Positions 7,304 to 14,014 of a stretch of DNA of 14,045 bases are shown here, piece by piece (the stretch's first letter is position 1; each line of letters starts with the position of its first letter). The notes below the pieces were generated by a model. It did no database searches and was not told where the DNA came from. It saw only the letters and a list, made by a program, of their open reading frames with translations. The stretch spans positions 1 to 14,045 of the forward strand of contig DASWCW010000064.1 of assembly GCA_036395835.1 (NCBI GenBank), given 5' to 3'. The DNA comes from AP-16 sp036395835 (GTDB lineage Bacteria; Pseudomonadota; Alphaproteobacteria; Rhizobiales; Xanthobacteraceae). Made by a program: the position numbers and the translations under genes.

Positions 7304-7809
7304 CGCAGCCGGATCCGAATGGTTCTACCGACAGGCGGCTGACCGGGCGCGCGGTTCTGCTCTACGTTCTCGCCTTCTTCGGCGTGATCGTCGGCGTCAA
7401 TCTGGTGATGATGAAGCTTGCGATCGACACCATGCCAGGGCTCGAGGTCGACAGCTCGTATCGCGCCGGCAACGCCTACAACGCCGAGATCGCCGCTGCA
7501 CGCGGCCAGTCGGCCCGGGAATGGCAGGTCGCGGGGCATCTCCGACGCGGCGCCGACGGCCGCGCGTTCCTGGAGGTCCAGGCGCAAGACCGCGGCGGAG
7601 CGCCGCTGAGCGGGCTCGCCTTCTCCGCCCATCTCGAACGCCCGATCGACAAGCGCGCCGACCGCAGCGTTGCGCTGCGCGAGCAGGGTGTTGGGATCTA
7701 TCGCGGCGAGGCCGAGAACCTCGCGCCCGGGCAATGGGATCTGGTGCTCGAGGCCGAGCGGGGCTCCGAGCGCCTGTTCCTGTCCAAGAACCGCGTCGAG
7801 CTCAAATAG
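7270..7809 (+). CDS. ccoH: cbb3 oxidase assembly protein CcoH/FixH
   Basis: Small membrane protein that interacts with the cbb3 complex and is needed for its assembly or stability. A cytoplasmic N-terminus is followed by RRLTGRAVLLYVLAFFGVIV (one membrane helix) and then VNLVMMKLAIDTMPGLEVDS, the family hallmark. The periplasmic part (about 120 residues) ends LFLSKNRVELK. From this ATG the protein has 179 residues, normal for FixH, with GGAGG 6 bases upstream. A second in-frame ATG at 7153, also with a good GAGGG 6-7 bases upstream and only 10 bp after the ccoG stop, would give 218 residues by translating straight through the repeat. The N-terminal residues MAARTGPNAI are therefore repeat-derived. 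Stop and ccoI start are directly adjacent (TAG-ATG). Confidence 0.9.
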   Translation: MAARTGPNAIAPQPDPNGSTDRRLTGRAVLLYVLAFFGVIVGVNLVMMKLAIDTMPGLEVDSSYRAGNAYNAEIAAARGQSAREWQVAGHLRRGADGRAFLEVQAQDRGGAPLSGLAFSAHLERPIDKRADRSVALREQGVGIYRGEAENLAPGQWDLVLEAERGSERLFLSKNRVELK

Positions 7810-10002
7810 ATGCTCGACACCCGCGACTTGTCCCATTTCGTCCGCCCCATCGACGGCGGCGCGGCGCGCATCGATCTCGCCGTCGACGGCATCACCTGCG
7901 CCGGCTGCATGGCGGCGATCGAGCGCGGCATCGCCGCGCTGCCCCAGGTCACGCGCGCGCGCGTCAATCTGACCAACCGCCGGCTCGCGGTCGAATGGAA
8001 CGGAAGCCTGGATCCGGCCCGCATCATCGAGCGGCTGTCCGATCTCGGCTACCGCGCCTATCCGTTCGAGACCAGCCGCGCCGAGGATCAGGAACGGCGC
8101 GAGGCGCAATTCCTGTTGCGCTGCCTCGCCGTCGCCGCGTTCGCGACGATGAACATCATGCTGCTGTCGGTCTCGGTGTGGTCCGGCAATATTTCCGACA
8201 TCACCGTGGAGCAGCGCGATTTCTTCCACTGGCTCTCGGCGCTGATCGCGCTCCCGGCCGCGGCCTATGCGGGACAGCCGTTCTTCCGCTCCGCGGTCCG
8301 CGCCCTGCTCGCCAGGAATCTCAACATGGACGTGCCGATCACGCTCGGCGTCGTGCTCGCGCTCGGCATGTCGGTGGTCGAGACGCTCGATCACGCGACG
8401 CACGCTTATTTCGATTCCGCGATGATGCTGCTCACGTTCCTGCTGGTCGGGCGCTGGCTCGACCAGAACCTGCGGCGGCGCACGCGGGCCGTCGCCGGCA
8501 ATTTGGCCGCGCTCAAGGCGGAGACGGCGGCCAAATTGAATTGCTGCGGCGAGATCAGCGAAGTCCCGGTGGCATCGCTGCGCCCGGGCGACCTGATGCT
8601 GGTGCGGCCCGGCGAGCGCGTCGCCGTCGACGGCGTGGTGACCGAAGGCCGCTCCGAGATCGACCAGAGCCTCGTCACCGGCGAGACGATGCACGTGCCG
8701 GCCGGCACGGGCACGAAACTCTACGCCGGGACGCTCAACGGCTACGGCACGCTGCGCGTCGAGGTCGGCGCCGCAAACGGCACGCTGCTCGACGAAGTGA
8801 TGCGCCTGCTCGACCGCGCGGTCGAGGCGCGTTCGCGCTACGTGCGGCTCGCCGACCGCGCGGCCCGGCTCTACGCGCCGGTCGTGCACGTGACCGCGCT
8901 CGCCACCCTGCTCGGGTGGGTGCTGATCGGCGCGAGCTGGCACGACGCGCTCGTGACCGCGATCGCCGTGCTGATCATCACCTGCCCGTGCGCGCTGGGG
9001 CTCGCGATCCCGGCGGTGCAGGTCGTCGCCTCCGGCGCGCTGTTCCGCTCCGGCGTGCTGCTCAATGCCGGCGACGCGATCGAGCGTTTGGCGCAAGTCG
9101 ACACCGTGCTGTTCGACAAGACCGGCACGCTGACATTGCCGGATCCCGAAGTGGTCAACGCCGGCGACGTGCCCGCGCAGCGCATGGAGCTCGCCGGCCG
9201 GCTGGCGCTCGCAAGCTCGCATCCGCTCGCCGCGGCGGTTGCGCGCGCCGCGAAGGCGAAGACGCCGCTCGCGCATTGCACCGAGTTTCCGGGCCGGGGA
9301 GTTACCGGCGAGATCGACGGCGTCGAGCTCAAGCTCGGAAGCCCGGCGTTCTGTTCGGCCGAGCGCGAGGCGCAAGTGTTGGCGGCGGCCGACCCGGAGG
9401 CCTCGGTGATCGCCTTCGCCTATGGATCGGAGCGCCACGTGTTCGCCGTGCGGCAAAAATTGCGCGCCGATGCCGCTGCCGTCGTTGCCGGCCTGCGCCG
9501 GCGGGGCATCGCGATCGAAGTGCTTTCCGGCGACCGCGCGCCCGCGGTCGAGCACGTCGCGCGCCAGCTCGGGGTGACCGCGTGGCGCGCCGATCTCAAG
9601 CCCGCCGAAAAGATCGCGCGCATTGCGGCGCTCAAGGCGCAGGGCCGCAACGTGCTGATGGTCGGCGACGGGCTCAACGACGCCCCTGCGCTCGCCGCCG
9701 CCGATGTGTCGATGTCGCCGGTCAGCGCCACCCATCTCTCGCAGGCCACGGCCGACGCGGTGTTCCTCGGCGAAAAACTCAGCCCCGTTGCCGAGGCACT
9801 CGCCATCGCTCGCCGGGCGAGGCGCGTGATGCGGCAGAATCTGCTGCTCGCGGCGATCTACAACGCGATTGCGGTCCCGATTGCGATCGCGGGTCTGGCG
9901 ACGCCGCTCATCGCCGCGATCGCGATGTCGGGCTCTTCCATGCTCGTCACGGCGAACGCGTTGCGCGCCAAACCGCGGGAGAGCGCGCGATGGAAGTTTT
10001 GA
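7810..10002 (+). CDS. ccoI: Copper-transporting P1B-type ATPase CcoI/FixI
   Basis: ATP-driven Cu(I) exporter required to supply the CuB centre of the cbb3 oxidase. There are 730 residues. An N-terminal heavy-metal-associated domain carries GITCAGC (Cys30, Cys33). It is followed by membrane helices, the actuator loop TGE (290-292), the transmembrane metal site CPC (Cys392, Cys394) in ITCPCALGLAIP, the phosphorylation motif DKTGT with Asp436, the nucleotide-binding HP motif SSHPL (His471), and GDGLNDAPAL (619-628). All catalytic residues expected of a working P1B ATPase are present. It starts right at the ccoH stop and overlaps ccoS by 13 bp, so the ccoGHIS order is tightly coupled. Confidence 0.97.
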   Translation: MLDTRDLSHFVRPIDGGAARIDLAVDGITCAGCMAAIERGIAALPQVTRARVNLTNRRLAVEWNGSLDPARIIERLSDLGYRAYPFETSRAEDQERREAQFLLRCLAVAAFATMNIMLLSVSVWSGNISDITVEQRDFFHWLSALIALPAAAYAGQPFFRSAVRALLARNLNMDVPITLGVVLALGMSVVETLDHATHAYFDSAMMLLTFLLVGRWLDQNLRRRTRAVAGNLAALKAETAAKLNCCGEISEVPVASLRPGDLMLVRPGERVAVDGVVTEGRSEIDQSLVTGETMHVPAGTGTKLYAGTLNGYGTLRVEVGAANGTLLDEVMRLLDRAVEARSRYVRLADRAARLYAPVVHVTALATLLGWVLIGASWHDALVTAIAVLIITCPCALGLAIPAVQVVASGALFRSGVLLNAGDAIERLAQVDTVLFDKTGTLTLPDPEVVNAGDVPAQRMELAGRLALASSHPLAAAVARAAKAKTPLAHCTEFPGRGVTGEIDGVELKLGSPAFCSAEREAQVLAAADPEASVIAFAYGSERHVFAVRQKLRADAAAVVAGLRRRGIAIEVLSGDRAPAVEHVARQLGVTAWRADLKPAEKIARIAALKAQGRNVLMVGDGLNDAPALAAADVSMSPVSATHLSQATADAVFLGEKLSPVAEALAIARRARRVMRQNLLLAAIYNAIAVPIAIAGLATPLIAAIAMSGSSMLVTANALRAKPRESARWKF

Positions 10003-10172
10003 TCTACCTCGTTCCGCTGGCCTTGGGGCTGGGCCTGCTCGGGCTCGGCGCGTTCCTGTGGACGCTCAAGAGCGGCCAATACGACGACCTCGACGGCGCC
10101 GGCTGGCGCGCCATCATGGATGACGAGGAGCCGTTTTCGGCGCCCACCGATCCGCCGCAGCGGCGATCCTGA
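9990..10172 (+). CDS. ccoS: cbb3 oxidase maturation protein CcoS/FixS
   Basis: A 60-residue single-span membrane protein, MEVLIYLVPLALGLGLLGLG then AFLWTLKSGQYDDLDGAG. The FLW-L-SGQYDDLDG signature after one N-terminal helix is diagnostic for CcoS. The protein is needed for cofactor insertion in the CcoN subunit. Its ATG lies within the last codons of ccoI (13-bp overlap, different frame). Last gene of ccoGHIS; the neighbour downstream is convergent. Confidence 0.96.
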   Translation: MEVLIYLVPLALGLGLLGLGAFLWTLKSGQYDDLDGAGWRAIMDDEEPFSAPTDPPQRRS

Positions 10173-10214
10173 GCTGATGAACTTCGCGCGGGCATAGCGG
10201 CTGGCTCGGAACGC

Positions 10215-10339
10215 CTCCCCCTGAAAGGGGGAGGTCGACCGCGCAGCGGTCGGGAGGGGGTCGCGATCCCCACCCCATCCCTCCCCTTTTCAAGGGGAGG
10301 GAGTCGGTTGCGGCCCGCTTGGAGTCAATGCGATCACCC
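10215..10339. repeat. Palindromic repeat, copy E (second copy of D)
   Basis: 10215-10303 is identical over 89 bp to 7178-7266, with a less conserved tail to about 10339. It carries the same three hairpins. It sits in the 213-bp gap between convergent ccoS and the receiver gene, a common site for such elements, where its hairpins could end or stabilise both transcripts. Where copy D has the ccoH ATG, this copy reads GTT. I see nothing else in the gap. Confidence 0.92.
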
Positions 10340-10385
10340 TCACCGGACGATCGACCCAATCGCCACCAGCCAACCCAAATTCACA

Positions 10386-10772
10386 TCAGCACGCAAACGC
10401 GTTGCGGATGCCTTCCACCAGCGCGTTTCCCAACAGCGGCTTCTCGACGATGGCAACGCCGGCTTCGGCCGCGCGCTGGCGCACGAAGGCGCTGGGATGG
10501 CTCGTGATCAGGATGGCGGGAGCCGCCACGCGCCGCTCGCGCAGCCGGACGAGGACTTCGAGCCCGTTCATTTCCGGCAGATGGTAGTCGATGACGAGGC
10601 AGCCGGCGTCCGCGATTTGCGTTTCGCGCAGCAGCTCGTTCGCGCTCGAATAGTCGCGCACGGTGAAGCCCTCGACTTCCAGCGAGAATTTCAAGGAATT
10701 CCGCACGGCGAGATCGTCATCGACGACGAGAACCAGCCGATTTGCAACCGGGATCGCGGCCTGCGCCAACAT
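10386..10772 (-). CDS. Single-domain response regulator (CheY-like receiver), Fix-cluster associated
   Basis: A stand-alone receiver of 128 residues with no output domain. The acidic pocket (Asp18-Asp20 in VVDDDLAV), phospho-acceptor Asp62 in CLVIDYHLPEMNG, switch Thr90 (AILIT) and Lys111 (EKPL) are all present, so it should be phosphorylatable. With no DNA-binding domain it may act as a phosphate sink for FixL, or signal by protein contact; that is inference. It lies 90 bp downstream of fixJ on the same strand, and a FixK-type box lies between them. GAGAGGAG gives it a strong ribosome binding site. Bradyrhizobium diazoefficiens has a response-regulator gene next to fixLJ called frrA, recalled from memory; whether this is its orthologue needs a tree. 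Confidence 0.92.
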   Translation of the reverse strand: MLAQAAIPVANRLVLVVDDDLAVRNSLKFSLEVEGFTVRDYSSANELLRETQIADAGCLVIDYHLPEMNGLEVLVRLRERRVAAPAILITSHPSAFVRQRAAEAGVAIVEKPLLGNALVEGIRNAFAC

Positions 10773-10844
10773 GATGCTCCTCTCGGCGCCGGCGCCGGAG
10801 CTGGCAGCCGATGGGGCATGATCGCAGCAGGGCCAAGGCTCGCA

Positions 10845-10858
10845 TTGATGTAGCGCAA
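10845..10858 (-). promoter_or_regulatory. FixK/FNR-type box upstream of the receiver gene
   Basis: On the minus strand it reads TTGCGCTACATCAA, again TTG(A/C)-N6-(T/G)CAA and similar to the ccoN box in reverse. It starts 4 bp past the fixJ stop codon and ends 72 bp before the receiver start codon. Placing it at -41.5 puts transcription start near 10810. This suggests a separate FixK-dependent transcript for the receiver. Confidence 0.75.
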
Positions 10859-10862
10859 CCCC

Positions 10863-11498
10863 TCAGCCCTCGGCGTCGGGCGAAGGGCTCAACAGCCCGC
10901 CCAGGAGCGCCATCCGGACCAGGTCGGAGAGGCTCGTCGCCTTCATCTTGGTCATGACGTTGGCGCGATAGATCTCGACGGTGCGCGGGCTGATGCCGAG
11001 ATCGAACGCGATGGTCTTGTTGGGGTTTCCCGCCACCAGACCCTCGAGCACCTGGCGTTCGCGGGCGGAAAGGCTGGCGATCCGCTCGAGTGTCTCGGTC
11101 CGCTCCGCCGCGCGCCGGGCGTCGTGCTGGTGACGGCCGAGCGCCGATTGCACGGCGGCAATGAGCGCGTCGTCCTCGAACGGCTTTTCCAGGAAATCGA
11201 CCGCCCCCAATTTCATCGCCTCGACCGCCAGCGGCACGTCGCCATGGCCGGTAATGACGATCACCGGAAAGCCCGCTTCGAGGCTTTTCAGGCGGCGCAG
11301 CAGCTCGACCCCGCTGATCCCGGGCATCCGTACGTCGGTGATGACGCAGCCGGGCTCCGCCCGGGACAGCGCGTCGAGGAACATGGTTGCGGATTCGTAG
11401 GTGCGGACCGCGAGGTGCGCGGTCCCCAGCAGGAACGCGAGCGACTCCCGCAGCGCCTCGTCATCGTCGATGACGTGAACCACGGAGCTATTCGGCAT
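10863..11498 (-). CDS. fixJ: Response regulator FixJ
   Basis: Two-domain transcription activator of the low-oxygen cascade, 211 residues. The receiver (about 5-120) has the acidic triplet DDD at 11-13, phospho-acceptor Asp55 in CVITDVRMPGISG, Thr83 in VITGHGDVP and Lys105 in FLEKPF. The LuxR/NarL-type helix-turn-helix (about 140-205) contains LSARERQVLEGLVAG and KTIAFDLGISPRTVEIYRA, close to known FixJ. I start at MPNSSVVHVIDDDE, where FixJ proteins begin, with GAGGAAG before it. An open frame extends further upstream but would only cover fixL sequence in another frame. The start overlaps the fixL stop by 11 bp, so the two are co-translated. Its expected main target is fixK. Confidence 0.96.
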   Translation of the reverse strand: MPNSSVVHVIDDDEALRESLAFLLGTAHLAVRTYESATMFLDALSRAEPGCVITDVRMPGISGVELLRRLKSLEAGFPVIVITGHGDVPLAVEAMKLGAVDFLEKPFEDDALIAAVQSALGRHQHDARRAAERTETLERIASLSARERQVLEGLVAGNPNKTIAFDLGISPRTVEIYRANVMTKMKATSLSDLVRMALLGGLLSPSPDAEG

Positions 11499-13017
11499 CG
11501 CCGACTTCCTCTTTGCTGACGGCGCGAAGCGTGAAGCTGAAAATTGTGCCGCCCTCCGGGTTGGGATCGAGCCAGATCTCCCCGCCGTGGGCCTCGACGA
11601 TCGTCCGCGAGATCGACAGACCGACGCCCATGCCCTGGCGCTTGGTGGTGACGAACGGCTGGAACAGCTGCTCGGCGACTTCGGGGGCGACCCCGGTCCC
11701 GGTGTCGGCAACGCTGATCGCGACCGTCTCGTCCTGCTGCGCGCTGGTGGCGATGACAAGCTCGCGGCGCTGGGATTCTTCCATCGCATCGATGGCGTTG
11801 CGCATCAGGTTGATCAGCACCTGCTGGACCTGCACCTTGTCGGCCAGCACCAGGTCCGCGCGCGGGTCGAGCCGGAACGTGACCCTGACGCCGCGTTCCT
11901 TGGCGCCGACGAGCGCCAGCGCGCTCGCCTCCTCGACCAGCTTGGTGATGCTTTCCACGCGCCGCTCGGTTTCCCCGCGCGAAACGAAATCGCGCAGCCG
12001 CCGGATGATCTGTCCGGCCCGCATCGCCTGCTCGGCCGCCTTGTCGAGCGCGCCCCGCAAGGTGTTCGAGAGTTCGTCCGGCTTGCCCTCGAGCAGGCGC
12101 TGCGAGCCCTTCAGGTAATTGGCGATCGCGGACAGCGGCTGGTTGAGCTCATGCGCGAGCGTGGAAGCCATCTCGCCCATCGCGGTGAGGCGCGAGATGT
12201 GCACGAGCTCGGACTGCAGCTCCTGGAGCCGCGCCTCGGTCTTCTGCCGCTCCGTCAGGTCCCGGATGAAGCCGGTGAAGAACCGCTGGTCGCCCGACCG
12301 CATCTCGCCAACGGCAAGCTCCATCGGGAACGTCGAGCCGTCCTTGCGCTCGCCCACCACGACCCTGCCGATCCCGATGATCCGCCGCTCGCCGGTTCGC
12401 AAGTAGCGCTCGAGATAGCCGTCGTGGGCCTCGCGGTAGGGCGACGGCATCATCCTCATCACGTTCTGTCCGATCGCTTCCCGGGAGGTGTAGCCGAACA
12501 GCCGCTCCGCCGCGGTGCTGAAATATTGCATGACGCCCTGCTCGTCGATCACGATCATGGCGTCGGGGACGGTGTCGAGGATCGATTGCAGGTGCGCCTC
12601 GCGGGCCACGAGGTCGCGCGTGCCGGCGGCGGCATGCGTGCGCGTCCGCTGCAGCCGCTGCCCCAGCAGGGCGGCGCCGACGCCGATCAACGTGAACGCC
12701 GCGGCGCTGACGATGTCGGCCTGCGAGAGGTCCGGCAGGCTCGCGAAGAACGTGAGCCCGAGCCCGAGACTGAGGATCGTTGCGGCGATCCCCGGCCCGA
12801 AACCGCCCAGCGCCGCCGCGATCAGCACCGCCGGCGCGAAGAACAGATACGGCGCCTGCTGCGGCAGGGTCGAGGCGAGCAGCAGGCGAATCGCAAATGC
12901 CAGCGCCACGCAGGTCAGCGCGAGGCTGTAGGCGAACGGACCTTTCCAGACCGGGAAATCGGGCTCGACGAAATTGCGGCGGGGTATTTCACGGGAAGCG
13001 AGACTGGTGTCGTCCAT
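11488..13017 (-). CDS. fixL: Oxygen-sensing haem-PAS histidine kinase FixL
   Basis: Sensor kinase that phosphorylates FixJ when its PAS haem is oxygen-free. There are 509 residues. The N-terminus has four predicted membrane helices (about 28-50, 56-73, 75-93 and 101-119), with a DUF4118-like segment PYLFFAPAVLIAAALGGFGP. The haem-PAS domain (about 135-255) keeps the proximal His198 (EAHDGYL) and, 20 residues on, Arg218 (IIGIGR) that contacts bound oxygen in FixL; GFIRDLTERQ closes it. The kinase has the H-box AHELNQPL (His289), N-box RNAIDAM, G1 DTGTG and G2 GMGVGLSISR. The ATG of MDDTSLASRE is chosen; a TTG 12 codons upstream is possible. Downstream fixJ overlaps by 11 bp. The membrane module recalls Sinorhizobium FixL rather than the soluble Bradyrhizobium form. 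Confidence 0.96.
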   Translation of the reverse strand: MDDTSLASREIPRRNFVEPDFPVWKGPFAYSLALTCVALAFAIRLLLASTLPQQAPYLFFAPAVLIAAALGGFGPGIAATILSLGLGLTFFASLPDLSQADIVSAAAFTLIGVGAALLGQRLQRTRTHAAAGTRDLVAREAHLQSILDTVPDAMIVIDEQGVMQYFSTAAERLFGYTSREAIGQNVMRMMPSPYREAHDGYLERYLRTGERRIIGIGRVVVGERKDGSTFPMELAVGEMRSGDQRFFTGFIRDLTERQKTEARLQELQSELVHISRLTAMGEMASTLAHELNQPLSAIANYLKGSQRLLEGKPDELSNTLRGALDKAAEQAMRAGQIIRRLRDFVSRGETERRVESITKLVEEASALALVGAKERGVRVTFRLDPRADLVLADKVQVQQVLINLMRNAIDAMEESQRRELVIATSAQQDETVAISVADTGTGVAPEVAEQLFQPFVTTKRQGMGVGLSISRTIVEAHGGEIWLDPNPEGGTIFSFTLRAVSKEEVGDAE

Positions 13018-13072
13018 CGCCAAGTATTCTCGCCATCCGCGGCACGAAGGCAAGTTCCTGGATCGCCTGAGG

Positions 13073-13126
13073 TTTTGGTCTTGTTTTGGTCTTGGAGCCG
13101 GGCGGCTCCGGGAAATCCCTTAGGGA
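13073..13126. promoter_or_regulatory. Repeats and palindromes in the fixL-fixK divergent promoter region
   Basis: A perfect 11-bp tandem repeat TTTTGGTCTTG (13073-13083 and 13084-13094) is followed by the inverted repeat GGAGCC-GGGC-GGCTCC (13094-13109) and then TCCCT-T-AGGGA (13116-13126). They fill much of the 181-bp region between the two divergent start codons. The roughly one-helical-turn spacing of the tandem pair is what regulator sites look like, but I cannot name the binder. Confidence 0.45.
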
Positions 13127-13127
13127 G

Positions 13128-13142
13128 CTTATCTGAATTTCC
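13128..13142 (+). promoter_or_regulatory. Candidate FixJ-binding site upstream of fixK
   Basis: CTTATCTGAATTTCC resembles, loosely, the TTA-GTAATTTCC type of FixJ site that I recall for Sinorhizobium fixK. It lies about 57-70 bp before the fixK start codon, a plausible place for an activator site. The match is imperfect and from memory, so this is tentative. Confidence 0.3.
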
Positions 13143-13198
13143 ACGCTCTGCGCGCGAGGTTACCAATGCGTATCGATCGCGTTCCGGAGGGACAAGCC

Positions 13199-13945
13199 AT
13201 GCTGATGCGCACCGCAAATCAAGTAGCCCGGCAGCCGGCCCGGCAATTCCCGATCTGGAACGGAACCGGCAACACCATCGCCGGCTCGCTCGACCTCATG
13301 GGTGCGCGGATGTCGTATGCGCGCAACGTGGAGGTTTACGGCGAAGGCGAGCCGGCCGAATATCTCTACAAGGTGATCAGCGGCGCGGTCCGCATCAGCA
13401 AGCTGCTCGACGACGGGCGCCGGCAAGTCACCGCGTTCCATCTGCCGGGCGAGATCTTTGGCCTCGAGCTCGGCAAGGAGCACCGGTTTTCCGCGGAGGC
13501 GATCACCGAATCCAGCATTCTGGTGATCAAGCGCAGCGCCGTGCTGGCGCTGGCGGACCGCGACGGTGAAATCGCGCGGCAGCTTTGGACGCTCACCGCC
13601 GATGCGCTGCAGCGCGTGCAGGACCACATGCTGGTGCTCGGCTGCATGAACGCCAGGGAGCGCGTCGCGAATTTCCTGCTGCAATTGGCCAAGCGCGTTT
13701 CGGGCGGCGACGAGCTCGAGCTGCCGATGTCGCGCCAGGACATCGCCGATTACCTCGGGCTCACGATCGAGACCGTATCGCGCACCATGACGCAGCTCGA
13801 GAACGACGCCGCGATCCGGCTGCCGACCTCCCGCCGCATCGTGCTGCGCAACCGCGCGGCGCTCGGCCGCCTGAGCGGCAGCATCCGGCGTCGGTTCTGT
13901 CTGGATCCGGATCACGCCTTTAATGCCTACTCGCCGACCGTTTAG
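13199..13945 (+). CDS. fixK: CRP/FNR-family transcription regulator FixK
   Basis: Transcription factor expected to activate the three FixK boxes in this window. There are 248 residues. The cyclic-nucleotide-type beta roll (about 30-115) contains PAEYLYKVISGAVRISKLL and FHLPGEIFGLE. A long dimerisation helix follows, then the winged helix with LPMSRQDIADYLGLTIETVS, whose Glu191, Ser194 and Arg195 form the FNR-type ExxSR recognition motif. There is no N-terminal cysteine cluster, so it is not an Fe-S FNR; its two cysteines are at about 149 and 234. The recognition-helix position that is Cys183 in B. diazoefficiens FixK2 is Ser194 here. The C-terminus runs about 20 residues past the usual FixK end. 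The start has GGAGG upstream; ATGs at 13166 and 13205 are alternatives. Divergent from fixL, with an intrinsic terminator after it. Confidence 0.93.
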   Translation: MLMRTANQVARQPARQFPIWNGTGNTIAGSLDLMGARMSYARNVEVYGEGEPAEYLYKVISGAVRISKLLDDGRRQVTAFHLPGEIFGLELGKEHRFSAEAITESSILVIKRSAVLALADRDGEIARQLWTLTADALQRVQDHMLVLGCMNARERVANFLLQLAKRVSGGDELELPMSRQDIADYLGLTIETVSRTMTQLENDAAIRLPTSRRIVLRNRAALGRLSGSIRRRFCLDPDHAFNAYSPTV

Positions 13946-13972
13946 GCCTCCTGCCTGATCGATCGGCCCCAC

Positions 13973-14014
13973 CCCCGGCCAAGTCACGCGGAACGACTTG
14001 GTTGGGGATTTTTT
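13973..14014 (+). terminator. Intrinsic (rho-independent) terminator after fixK
   Basis: CCCCGGCCAAGTC (13973-13985) pairs with GACTTGGTTGGGG (13995-14007) as a 13-bp stem with two G-U pairs and a 9-base loop, followed directly by A and six T (14009-14014). It begins 27 bp past the fixK stop codon. This ends the fixK transcript. Confidence 0.85.

Noticed and set aside
7084..9735. An 883-codon minus-strand frame, and an 883-codon plus-strand frame at 7521-10172, over ccoH and ccoI
   Set aside because: Both lie over the well-supported ccoI in other frames and show composition artefacts. Only the last 61 codons of the plus-strand one are real, as ccoS.
9997..10010. TTTTGATCTACC at the start of ccoS as a FixK box
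   Set aside because: Only the left half-site is present; no CAA at the right spacing, and it lies inside coding sequence.
11499..11789. An N-terminal extension of FixJ to position 11789
   Set aside because: The extra residues are an Arg/Ser/Pro-rich translation of fixL in another frame; FixJ homologues begin at the MPNSSVVHVIDDD start.
11587..13569. A 660-codon plus-strand frame over fixL and the start of fixK
   Set aside because: Antisense to fixL and out of frame with fixK; no recognisable protein features.
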